Positions 25,365 through 33,598 of a stretch of DNA of 64,000 nucleotides are shown piece after piece. The notes below the pieces were generated by a model. That model worked only from the letters and a program-made list of their open reading frames with translations. It was not told the DNA's origin and made no database searches. This DNA comes from Chitinophaga pinensis (GTDB taxonomy: Bacteria > Bacteroidota > Bacteroidia > Chitinophagales > Chitinophagaceae), in the NCBI RefSeq assembly GCF_007896845.1, contig NZ_VOHS01000011.1, forward strand, positions 122,621 through 186,620, in the 5' to 3' direction. The position numbers were made by a program, and so were the translations under genes. Numbering within the stretch: the first letter of the stretch is position 1; every line of letters begins with the position of its first letter.

Positions 25365-25400
25365 ATACAGGGTGTCCGCTATATGGTGGACACCCTGTAT
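25365..25400. terminator. Terminator between the sigma factor and yggS genes
   Basis: A 13-bp perfect stem: ATACAGGGTGTCC (25365-25377) and GGACACCCTGTAT (25388-25400), loop 10. On the minus strand it is followed by TGTTTTAAT; on the plus strand by GTATAAAAC. It serves convergent genes, best on the minus side. Confidence 0.75.
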
Positions 25401-25426
25401 GTATAAAACTTCCGGGGAAGCATTGA

Positions 25427-26104
25427 TCAATATCTTGCGCCGAAAAGCATACTACCGATACGTACCATTGTACTGCCTTCTTCGAGAGCAATGGTATAGT
25501 CTCCGCTCATACCTACGGATAATTCAGTGAGCGCGTCCGTATCCGGGAAAAAGCGTTGTTTCATATTTTGCTGCAATTCGTGCAGGTGGCGGAACTCATT
25601 ACGCACCTGCTGCATGTCATCTGTATTTGTTGCCATGCCCATCAGACCTGCAATCTGAATATTCGCGAAGCGTATTTCCTGCTGTTTATAAGCTTCCAGC
25701 AGTTCCAGCAACTCCTTTTCATCCAGACCAAATTTCGTTTCTTCTGTGGCGATATGCACCTGCAGCAGACAACGGATCGTACGGTTATGTTTAGCCGCCT
25801 GTTTACTGATCTCTTCCAGTAGTTTCAGACTGTCTACCGCATGTACCATACTGACGAAAGGTGCGATGTATTTTACTTTATTGGATTGCAGATGTCCGAT
25901 GAAATGCCATTCGATATCAGCAGGCAACAAAGGCTGTTTTTCCTGCAATTCCTGCACGTAGTTCTCTCCGAAGATACGCTGACCGGCATCATACAGTGCC
26001 TGTATATCTGAGGCTGGTTTAATCTTGGAAACGGCTACGAGCTTCGCATTATAAGGCTTGAGCTGTTCGTTTATTTTCTGAAAAGCGGGTAAATTGACTG
26101 ACAT
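25427..26104 (-). CDS. YggS/PROSC family pyridoxal phosphate homeostasis protein
   Basis: 225 residues from ATG 26104 (MSVNLPAFQKI). Alanine-racemase-like TIM barrel; the PLP Lys is in AVSKIKP (Lys27), followed by FGENYVQE, WHFIGHLQSNKVKYI, LLQVHIATEETKFGL and LSVGMSGDYTIALEEGSTMVRIGS, all classic for YggS. The family buffers free PLP and influences vitamin B6 and amino acid balance; it is not an enzyme in the usual sense. It is a lone gene. Confidence 0.95.
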   Translation of the reverse strand: MSVNLPAFQKINEQLKPYNAKLVAVSKIKPASDIQALYDAGQRIFGENYVQELQEKQPLLPADIEWHFIGHLQSNKVKYIAPFVSMVHAVDSLKLLEEISKQAAKHNRTIRCLLQVHIATEETKFGLDEKELLELLEAYKQQEIRFANIQIAGLMGMATNTDDMQQVRNEFRHLHELQQNMKQRFFPDTDALTELSVGMSGDYTIALEEGSTMVRIGSMLFGARY

Positions 26105-26259
26105 AGTGCAAAAGTATCGCAATCAGAAGCGAATTGCAAATAAGCCGGTACGGGAGGTCGCTGATAAAAAGACGGAGCAGATTCAATTGTAAGGGAGTAG
26201 GTGGTAAATACTTTATACAAGTATATAGCAGGGGGAGCTAAGTAGCCAGTATATGTAAA

Positions 26260-26287
26260 AAACATCCCGGGAAACGATATCCCGGGA
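26260..26287 (-). terminator. Terminator after the acyl-CoA dehydrogenase gene
   Basis: TCCCGGG (26265-26271) pairs with TCCCGGG/CCCGGGA (26280-26287); on the minus strand the stem is followed by TGTTTTTTACAT. It lies 27 bases after the stop codon. Confidence 0.8.
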
Positions 26288-26313
26288 CGTAAAGATTGTT
26301 CTGGTGTAAGTGA

Positions 26314-27453
26314 CTAACCTAAAATAGCTCTGCCGATTACGATACGCTGTACTTCGCTGGTACCTTCATAGATCTGTGTGATCTTGGCGTCACGCATGAG
26401 GCGTTCCACATGGTACTCTTTCACATAACCATAACCACCATGTACCTGTACCGCTTCTGTGGTTACCCACATAGCCGTTTCGGATGAAAATACTTTTGCC
26501 ATAGAACCGCTGAGTGTATAGTCCAGATGCAGGTCTTTCTCTCTGGCTGCTTTCAGACATAATAATCTGGAAGCTTCTATACGGGTGGCCATATCAGCCA
26601 GTTTGAACTGAATGGCCTGATGCTGACTGATCTCTTTGCCGAAGGCTTTTCTTTCCTTCGCATATTTAACGGCCAGTTCATAGGCGCCGCTGGCGATGCC
26701 CAATGCCTGTGAAGCAATACCGATACGGCCGCCTGCCAGTGTTTTCATGGCGAATTTGAAGCCGAAACCGTCCTCTCCTATCCTATTCTCTTTTGGCACT
26801 TTTACATCCTGGAACATGATACTATGTGTATCACTACCGCGGATACCCATTTTGTTTTCTTTAGCGCCGACTACCACACCCGGAGAATTCTTCTCGACGA
26901 TCAGGGCATTGATGCCTTTACTGCCTTTTTCAACATGGGTCTGTGCGATCACTAAATAGACACTGGCACTGTTACCGTTGGTGATCCAGTTTTTGGTACC
27001 ATTTACCAGATAATGGTCTCCTTTATCTTCTGCTTTGGTACGTTGAGATGTCGCATCAGAACCGGCTTCCGGTTCACTTAACAGGAATGCGCCGGTGATC
27101 TCACCTTTTGCAAGGGGAACAAGGTATTTCTGTTTCTGTTCTTCGGTACCGTAGGTTTCCAGTCCCCAGCAAACGAGGGAGTTGTTTACACTCATACATA
27201 CGGAGGTGGAGGCATCTATTTTGGAGATCTCTTCCATGGCCAGCACATAGGAGACGGTATCCAGTCCGGCGCCACCATATTTCGGGTCTACCATCATGCC
27301 AAGGAAGCCCAGTTCACCAAGTTTTTTGATCTGTTCTGCGGGGTAGATCTGTTTTTCGTCACGCTCTATTACGCCGGGGAGTAATTCATTTACGGCGAAA
27401 TCACGGGCCGCCTTTTGTATCATGAGGTGTTCTTCAGTAAGTTGAAAATCCAT
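26314..27453 (-). CDS. Acyl-CoA dehydrogenase, short/branched-chain type
   Basis: 379 residues, full length. It oxidises acyl-CoA to 2-enoyl-CoA with FAD and passes electrons to ETF. Signatures: GAFLLSEPEAGSDA (FAD/substrate), WITNGNSASVYLVIAQ, AFGKEISQHQAIQFKLADMA, QVHGGYGYVKEYHVERLMRDA and IYEGTSEVQR, whose Glu is the usual catalytic base of the short-chain and butyryl class. No ETF genes adjoin; an enoyl-CoA hydratase lies at 45447, far away. Substrate preference among C4, isovaleryl and 2-methyl-branched acyl-CoA cannot be set by eye. Confidence 0.95.
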   Translation of the reverse strand: MDFQLTEEHLMIQKAARDFAVNELLPGVIERDEKQIYPAEQIKKLGELGFLGMMVDPKYGGAGLDTVSYVLAMEEISKIDASTSVCMSVNNSLVCWGLETYGTEEQKQKYLVPLAKGEITGAFLLSEPEAGSDATSQRTKAEDKGDHYLVNGTKNWITNGNSASVYLVIAQTHVEKGSKGINALIVEKNSPGVVVGAKENKMGIRGSDTHSIMFQDVKVPKENRIGEDGFGFKFAMKTLAGGRIGIASQALGIASGAYELAVKYAKERKAFGKEISQHQAIQFKLADMATRIEASRLLCLKAAREKDLHLDYTLSGSMAKVFSSETAMWVTTEAVQVHGGYGYVKEYHVERLMRDAKITQIYEGTSEVQRIVIGRAILG

Positions 27454-27715
27454 GGAATCGTGTTTTACGTGTTTTACGGGTTTTATGACTTATCAGTTTT
27501 TCAAAGCTATTTTTTAATACCCATGTAAAAAAATGGGGGCTTTAAAATTCATTGTTATCCATCATTCTATGCAAAACATTAAAGATTATTTGAAGATACA
27601 GCGTCCTTATTGCAATTGTTTTATCTTTTACCGCAAGTGGATATACGCCTCGACAATAGGCTGCGATAACCGTTCTGTTAAAATCGTGTAGCTTGTAGCA
27701 GGATAACTTTCTTTT

Positions 27716-28663
27716 ATGAAAAATATCAAGATCATTGAGGTGAAATCGGAGATTGGGGCTGGTACCCGCGGGGCCAGTCTGGGAGTGGAAGCCATCAAAA
27801 TAGCTGCACTGGATTTTATGAGTAATTTCTTTGTGCACTTCCCTACCGAAGCAATAGAAACAGAAAACAAGCTGCTGTTTGAACCGATTGAATCTCCCTA
27901 TGCCAAACGTATCAAAGGTACCCTGACCTTATATGAAAGGATCAGCAAAAGCATTTGCGAGACGGTAAAAACAAACTGGTTTCCCGTGGTACTATCGGGC
28001 GACCATAGTACTGCCGGCGCCACCATCGCCGGACTGAAAATGGCCCGTCCCAAAGCAAAACTGGGCGCTATCTGGATCGATGCCCATGCCGACCTGCACA
28101 CCCCTTTTACAACACCTTCCGGTAATATGCACGGTATGCCTGTTGCCATTTCCATTGCAGAAGACAATCTGGAATGTAAAGTGCATGATGTGGATGCCAA
28201 TACGATCAAAACCTGGGATGCCCTGAAGAATCTTGGCGGTATCGCCCCGAAGATCTTACCCGAAGACATTGTTTTCATCTCCCTCCGGGATTATGAAAAA
28301 GAAGAAGAGCACCTGATCAAGTCTTACGGCATGAAAGTGATCTCCACCAATGAGGTACGCCGTAAAGGTCCTGAACAGATTGCCCGTTCTGTATTCCGTT
28401 ATCTCAGTGACTGCGAATATATTTATGTTTCTTTTGATGTGGACAGTCTGGATTCCTCTATCTCCAAAGGAACCGGTACCCCGGTGACCAATGGCCTGCG
28501 GGAGCGTGAGGTGGAAGACCTGATCTCCAAATTCATGCAGCACCGGAAAGTCTGCTGTTTTGAGATCACAGAAGTGAATCCTACCCTTGACAAAGAGAAT
28601 TTAATGGCGGAAATCGCCTTTAACATACTACAGCGCAGCGTCAATGTGCTGTTACTGAACTAA
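27716..28663 (+). CDS. rocF: Arginase (ureohydrolase family)
   Basis: 315 residues. It hydrolyses arginine to ornithine and urea with a binuclear Mn centre. The metal ligands are all present: GDHST (His97), IDAHADLHTP (Asp122, His124, Asp126), SFDVDSLD and the substrate/metal region EVNP. The order and the length fit arginase better than agmatinase or formimidoylglutamase, but those relatives are not excluded. No urease or ornithine genes are nearby. A strong terminator follows. Confidence 0.88.
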   Translation: MKNIKIIEVKSEIGAGTRGASLGVEAIKIAALDFMSNFFVHFPTEAIETENKLLFEPIESPYAKRIKGTLTLYERISKSICETVKTNWFPVVLSGDHSTAGATIAGLKMARPKAKLGAIWIDAHADLHTPFTTPSGNMHGMPVAISIAEDNLECKVHDVDANTIKTWDALKNLGGIAPKILPEDIVFISLRDYEKEEEHLIKSYGMKVISTNEVRRKGPEQIARSVFRYLSDCEYIYVSFDVDSLDSSISKGTGTPVTNGLREREVEDLISKFMQHRKVCCFEITEVNPTLDKENLMAEIAFNILQRSVNVLLLN

Positions 28664-28675
28664 GCCTGCTTACAT

Positions 28676-28728
28676 AAAAAAGACCTGTTTCAGGGGAACG
28701 GTATGTTCTTACTGAAACAGGTCTTTTT
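28676..28728 (+). terminator. Intrinsic terminator after the arginase gene
   Basis: AAAAAGACCTGTTTCAG pairs with CTGAAACAGGTCTTTTT: a 17-bp stem with a 19-base loop and T-run, 12 bases after the stop codon. Confidence 0.9.
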
Positions 28729-28747
28729 GCGTATTGCTGACGAATAA

Positions 28748-28786
28748 GAGGTGGACTTGATCCGGATATGAGGTGGACTTGATCCG
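28748..28786. repeat. 17-bp tandem direct repeat
   Basis: GAGGTGGACTTGATCCG occurs at 28748-28764 and 28770-28786, period 22, with five bases (GATAT) between. It lies between the arginase terminator and the stop codon of the GH63-like gene. It is too short to be an IS remnant; it could be a slippage product or a binding site. Confidence 0.9.
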
Positions 28787-28793
28787 CCTTTAA

Positions 28794-31403
28794 TCAGGGA
28801 TTATTCTTCATTTTTATCAGATTAGCGACTAATCCGGTCCACCCTGTCTGATGGGCAGCCCCCAGTCCTTTTCCTGTATCTCCATGGAAATATTCATGGA
28901 ATTGTATCAGGTCATTGAAATAAGGGTCTGTTTGTAACTTTTCATTGGCTCCGAACACCGCTCTTCTGCCATTTTCATCTTTCAGGAATATTTTCAGTAA
29001 TCTTTCTGCCAGTTTGGTACCTACTTCCTTCAGAGAATAGTAGTTACCGCTGCGGGTCGGATATTCGATTCTGAAATCGTCCGAATAGAAATAATGGAAT
29101 TTGCGCAGACTTTCTATCATCAGAAAGTTCATCTGCATCCATACCGGTCCTCTCCAGTTGGAGTTGCCTCCGTAGGTATAGCTGTCACTTTCGCCCGGGA
29201 GGTAGTTTACCCGCAGTTCCACACCGTCTTTACAGAACACAAAAGGATCATGCTCATATTGTTTTGAGAGGGAGCGTACGCCGTATTCACTCAGGAATTC
29301 TGTTTCATCCAGCATTCTGCTGAGCAGTCTTTTCATACGATGACCGCGGAGAAGGCTGAGCAGGTGTTTATTACCCTGACCTTCCTCATTCCAGCGGGAT
29401 ACCAGCTGTGCGAGATCAGGTCTGTGGCGCAGGAACCACGACATACGTTTTTCGAAAGCCGGGTTGTTCTTCAGGGTTTCAGTAGAAATCACCTCTACGG
29501 CGAACAGTGGTATCAGTCCGACCATACTTCTGAGCCGGAGTCGTTCCACCTTATTATCAGCGGTACGGATCTGGTCATAATAGAACTCGTCTTTGTCATC
29601 CCACAGGCCGTTTTCCACATCCCCCATACTGGCCATGGCGCCTGCGATGTAAAGGAAGTGTTCAAAGAATTTGGTAGCCATGCCTGTATACACCTTGTTA
29701 TAGCTGGCCAGTTCCAAAGCAATATGCAGCATATTGAGGGCATAAATGGCCATCCAGCTGGTTGCGTCAGCCTGTTCCTGCCTGATACCACTGGGAAGCG
29801 GCATACTACGGTCAAAAGCGCCGACATTATCCAGTCCGAGGAAACCTCCTTCAAAGATGTTGCTGCCACTGCTGTCCTTCCTGTTGACCCACCATGTGAA
29901 GTTGATCATCAGTTTATGAAAGACCGTTTCGAGGAATTCGTAATCTTTCCGTCCGGTGATAGCCGCATCCTGTTTAAAGACCCTGTAAGTCGCCCCGGCA
30001 TGTACGGGTGGGTTGACATCCCCGAACGCCCATTCATAGGCCGGAAATTCCCCGGAGGGGTTCATATACCATTCCTCTGTGAGGAGGCGTAATTGCTGTT
30101 TGGCGAAATCCGGATCTACCATGGCCAGAGTCACGCAGTGAAATGCGAGGTCCCAGGCAGCGTACCAGGGGAATTCCCATTTATCCGGTACGGAAATGAT
30201 GTCTTCGTTATTGAGCTGTTTCCAGTTCTTATTACGTCCGTTGAGTCTTTCCTGCGGCGGAGGCGGCCCGGCAGGGTCACCGTCCATCCACTGTTGTACC
30301 TTATAGGAGTAGAATTGTTTATTCCACAACATACCGGCCAGCGCCTGACGCTGTACCATTTTTTCATCTTCGCTTTTGATGCCTGTCTGAAGATCGTTAT
30401 AGAATTCGTCTGCTTCTGCGAGGCGGGTCTGGAAAATGCTGTCAAAATCGGCAAAAGGGGTGTCTGACTTTTTGTTGGTCAGCCGCAGGCGTACGGTAGC
30501 CAGACTTTTTGCCGGTACAAAAAAGTTATAATGTACGGCGGCTTTGGTGCCTTTCTTTTCCGGATTGATGGTATTGGCATCGTGCAGCAGGTAGTCATTA
30601 ATCCCATCTTTCGGATAGAGGGTATTGCTGTCTACATTATACAGGCGACGGTTATTGGTCTCATTTTCACAGTATAATATATTTCCATCCCCTTCCTGAT
30701 ACAGATATTGGATATCGACTTTCTCGTGTGCAATGCGTACTGCATTATCCCCTTCAGCCCACATTGCAGGTTTATAGGGATGCCTGCCCCATACCCACGT
30801 ATTTCTGAACCATACGGTGGGCAGCAGGTGCAGGTCAGCGGCTTCATGCCCTCTGTTATGAGCGGTGATGCTGATCAGGATATCATCCGGACCGGCTTTT
30901 GCATATTCGATGGAGACGTCAAAATATTTGTCGTCGTTGAAGATACCGGTATCGAGCAGTTCAAATTCTTCTTCCTGTTTGCTTCTGCGGGCATTTTCAT
31001 CAATGAGGCGCTGATAAGGATATTCCCGCTGGGGATACTTATACAGCATTTTCATGTAAGAGTGTGTGGGTGTGGCGTCGAGGTAATAGTATAATTCTTT
31101 TACGTCTTCACCATGATTGCCCTGCGCATTGGTAAGGCCAAAGAAGCGCTCTTTGAGGATGGGGTCTTTCCCGTTCCAGAGTCCGAGCGAGAAACACAAC
31201 AACTGCTTTTCATCAGATATACCTGCGATGCCGTCTTCACCCCATCTCCATGCTTTACTACGGGCCATATCGTGTGTGGTATAGTCCCATGAATTACCGT
31301 CAGCGCTATAATCTTCCCTGACAGTTCCCCATTGACGATCACTCACATAAGAGCCCCATTTCTTCCATCCATTCTGCTGTAATCTCTGTTGTTCCTTGTT
31401 CAT
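28794..31403 (-). CDS. GH63-like glucosidase (MGH1-type glycoside hydrolase)
   Basis: 869 residues, no signal peptide, so probably cytoplasmic. The N-terminal part matches bacterial mannosyl-oligosaccharide-glucosidase-like proteins (WGSYVSDRQWGTVREDYSADGNSWDY, shown only in part; AWRWGEDGIAGISD; LCFSLGLWNG). The C-terminal (alpha/alpha)6 barrel has PWYAAWDLAFHCVTLAMVDP, GEFPAYEWAFGDVNPPVHA and NWRGPVWMQMNFLMIESL, the usual sites of the two acidic catalytic residues. Bacterial relatives act on glucosylglycerate, mannosylglycerate or unknown alpha-glucosides; which applies here is unknown. Three bases separate it from the DUF3810 gene upstream, so they are co-transcribed. Confidence 0.88.
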   Translation of the reverse strand: MNKEQQRLQQNGWKKWGSYVSDRQWGTVREDYSADGNSWDYTTHDMARSKAWRWGEDGIAGISDEKQLLCFSLGLWNGKDPILKERFFGLTNAQGNHGEDVKELYYYLDATPTHSYMKMLYKYPQREYPYQRLIDENARRSKQEEEFELLDTGIFNDDKYFDVSIEYAKAGPDDILISITAHNRGHEAADLHLLPTVWFRNTWVWGRHPYKPAMWAEGDNAVRIAHEKVDIQYLYQEGDGNILYCENETNNRRLYNVDSNTLYPKDGINDYLLHDANTINPEKKGTKAAVHYNFFVPAKSLATVRLRLTNKKSDTPFADFDSIFQTRLAEADEFYNDLQTGIKSEDEKMVQRQALAGMLWNKQFYSYKVQQWMDGDPAGPPPPQERLNGRNKNWKQLNNEDIISVPDKWEFPWYAAWDLAFHCVTLAMVDPDFAKQQLRLLTEEWYMNPSGEFPAYEWAFGDVNPPVHAGATYRVFKQDAAITGRKDYEFLETVFHKLMINFTWWVNRKDSSGSNIFEGGFLGLDNVGAFDRSMPLPSGIRQEQADATSWMAIYALNMLHIALELASYNKVYTGMATKFFEHFLYIAGAMASMGDVENGLWDDKDEFYYDQIRTADNKVERLRLRSMVGLIPLFAVEVISTETLKNNPAFEKRMSWFLRHRPDLAQLVSRWNEEGQGNKHLLSLLRGHRMKRLLSRMLDETEFLSEYGVRSLSKQYEHDPFVFCKDGVELRVNYLPGESDSYTYGGNSNWRGPVWMQMNFLMIESLRKFHYFYSDDFRIEYPTRSGNYYSLKEVGTKLAERLLKIFLKDENGRRAVFGANEKLQTDPYFNDLIQFHEYFHGDTGKGLGAAHQTGWTGLVANLIKMKNNP

Positions 31404-31406
31404 AGT

Positions 31407-32492
31407 TTATCTGATCTTGAAATAAGCAATTAGCCAGCCGACTACTTCACTGTAGCTGCGGATGCCTTTTTCCTGATTATTCGCTTTAAGATACTGATCA
31501 TAGATCATGGCGGTATAATCATCCACAGGACTGCGGTATTGGTCATAGAAGTCCCTTATCTGCCGCATATCGGCCCTGATGCCTGGCACAGCCTTACGCC
31601 AGAGTTCCCCTGCGCGGGTGGTATCCTGCCGGCGCAATTGTCTGACGCTATACATAAACATCTCAAAGTTAGCCGCATATCTGAAATGTACATCGGGCGA
31701 ATTCCCTGCCACAAGATAGCCAACAAAGTTTGCTTCTTCTTCCGGAGCGTACCCCAGCTGGTGTGCCACTTCATGACAAATGGTGAATGGCTGCAGGAAT
31801 CCGGGGGTGGTGACATTGACATGCGCTTCACCGGTGAAGGGGTTCAGATAACCTCCGACCCCCATATAGTTGATCCAGTGACCGTATAAAGAAGGTTTGA
31901 TACAGGGGCTTTTATAGCGGAGTCCGGGCCATTTTTCCACCGCTGCCTCATAGGCTTTTACTGCCTGACTGAACATGGCGGCACTGTCAGTACCGGGGTG
32001 GGTGGCATGGACAGTATCCCCGAGCGCGATTTTATATTGATTTACCTGTTGCAACAATGTATCGGTCAGCCGGTATAGCTGATCTGTATTATACTCATTG
32101 ACTTCGAGGGAGAGGTCGCTTTCGAGGGAATTCCGGTCGTAGTTATATCCCCAGAACAGCATAAATATCAGATAGACAGATAATAATGCCTGAATACCCT
32201 GCAGAAACTGGATTCCTAAAAGCTTCCATTGCTTTTTTAAAATTTTATAACATATCTTTAACAGATAAATGACCGAAGTAATAATCCAGGCGGCATAAAT
32301 TACGTCGCCGATACTGAAAGGAACTTTCCCCAGTACCTTCCGGAGTAGTAAACTGATCCAAACGTATAACCTATGAAAGTAAAACTCAGCAAACCTATGG
32401 CTGAAAGCGAACAGAGCGTGCAACAACAAGATGCAAATCACGGTGATCAGTATACGTATACCAATGCCCTTTACCTTTATTTTAAAATCCAT
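31407..32492 (-). CDS. DUF3810 membrane protein with zinc-metallopeptidase motif
   Basis: 361 residues. Three membrane segments at the N-terminus (about 11-30, 61-83, 97-117), then a soluble domain. It has HEVAHQLGYAPEEEANF with the gluzincin motif HExxH (His240, Glu241, His244) and a further Glu eight to ten residues on, so a membrane-anchored zinc protease is likely, though DUF3810 has no demonstrated substrate. The GH63-like gene starts 3 bases after its stop. On the other side it is divergent, by 16 bases, from the fructosamine kinase gene, leaving almost no room for two promoters. Confidence 0.85.
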   Translation of the reverse strand: MDFKIKVKGIGIRILITVICILLLHALFAFSHRFAEFYFHRLYVWISLLLRKVLGKVPFSIGDVIYAAWIITSVIYLLKICYKILKKQWKLLGIQFLQGIQALLSVYLIFMLFWGYNYDRNSLESDLSLEVNEYNTDQLYRLTDTLLQQVNQYKIALGDTVHATHPGTDSAAMFSQAVKAYEAAVEKWPGLRYKSPCIKPSLYGHWINYMGVGGYLNPFTGEAHVNVTTPGFLQPFTICHEVAHQLGYAPEEEANFVGYLVAGNSPDVHFRYAANFEMFMYSVRQLRRQDTTRAGELWRKAVPGIRADMRQIRDFYDQYRSPVDDYTAMIYDQYLKANNQEKGIRSYSEVVGWLIAYFKIR

Positions 32493-32508
32493 ATCAACCT
32501 GCTAAAGA

Positions 32509-33390
32509 ATGACCGATGAAATATTAATGGGTGAGCTGACATCTGCACTTTCCTGTCAGTCGGGAATGAAAATACACATTAATTACGCAGAAAAACTACC
32601 CGGAGGAGATATAAATGAAGTTTTTAAGCTGAATACGGACAATGGTCTGCTATTCCTTAAGATGAATGACGCGCATAACTATCCTGACATGTTTGAACGG
32701 GAGTTTATGGGACTGGAGACATTATCCGCGACAAACACCCTGTCTGTACCACGTCCACTGGCTACGGGCCGTTCGGGTGGTAAAGTCTTTCTGGTAACGG
32801 AATTTATGGAGAAAGGCCGTATCAATCCTGACTTCTGGGAGAACTTCGGCGCCAATCTGTCACGTATGCATCGGCATACGCAGCAACATTTCGGTTTACC
32901 GCAGGCTAACTATATAGGCAATATCAAACAATATAATACACCTTACAGCAGCTGGTCTGTTTTCTATGCATTCAATCGGCTGCAACCACTGACGAGGGAA
33001 GCATATGATCGTCAGGTGATCGATAAACAAATGGTGACGCAGATGGAGACATTGTGGAAGCATCTGCCACAGATCTTCCCGGATGAGCAGCCTTCCTTGT
33101 TACATGGAGATTTCTGGTCGGGTAACTATATGGTAGGGAGTGATGGCAGGGCCTGCGTATATGATCCTGCGGTGTATTATGGCAATCGTGAGATGGATCT
33201 GGCAACTGCGAGACTGTTTGGTGGATTTGACACCCGTTTCTTCTTCAGTTATCAGACGATGTATCCGCTGGCAGAAGGCTGGCAGCAACGTATCGGTATC
33301 TGTCAGCTGTATCCTTTATTAGTGCATTTGCTGTTATTCGGCGGAAGCTATTATAATAGTGTGAAGGACATTTTAGATAATTTCAATTAA
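32509..33390 (+). CDS. Fructosamine kinase (FN3K) family protein
   Basis: 293 residues, normal for the family. It phosphorylates sugar-amine adducts such as ribulosamine or fructosamine so that they fall off proteins (deglycation). Kinase-like features: GGDINEVFKL (nucleotide loop), FLKMND (ATP Lys), SLLHGDFWSGNYM (catalytic loop, Asp) and VYDPAVYYGNREMDLA (Mg-binding Asp). The start lies 16 bases from the divergent DUF3810 gene. A strong terminator follows at 33467. Confidence 0.92.
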   Translation: MTDEILMGELTSALSCQSGMKIHINYAEKLPGGDINEVFKLNTDNGLLFLKMNDAHNYPDMFEREFMGLETLSATNTLSVPRPLATGRSGGKVFLVTEFMEKGRINPDFWENFGANLSRMHRHTQQHFGLPQANYIGNIKQYNTPYSSWSVFYAFNRLQPLTREAYDRQVIDKQMVTQMETLWKHLPQIFPDEQPSLLHGDFWSGNYMVGSDGRACVYDPAVYYGNREMDLATARLFGGFDTRFFFSYQTMYPLAEGWQQRIGICQLYPLLVHLLLFGGSYYNSVKDILDNFN

Positions 33391-33461
33391 GAATTAAACA
33401 TTGGGAGGCATGTTGGTCCGATAAAAAATACATCTGAATCATATGCTGATCATAGAAGATA

Positions 33462-33502
33462 ATAAGAAGGGCGTCCAACCAATGTTGGACGCCCTTTATT
33501 AT
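33462..33502 (+). terminator. Intrinsic terminator after the FN3K gene
   Basis: AAGGGCGTCCAAC (33468-33480) pairs with GTTGGACGCCCTT (33484-33496) with a short loop; flanking AATAATA/TATTATT extends the symmetry, so it may also stop transcription from the other strand. Confidence 0.88.
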
Positions 33503-33598
33503 TATGAGAAAAAATCGATCAGTCAATATGCCAGGACTACTTATTAAACCCTCTTACGGCACTATTTACTCACTTCTTCATTCTTAATTTCCAGCTGG

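Noticed and set aside
29340..30092. 250-codon open frame on the plus strand inside the GH63-like gene
   Set aside because: Opposite strand of a clear 869-residue enzyme, no start signal and no recognisable motif.
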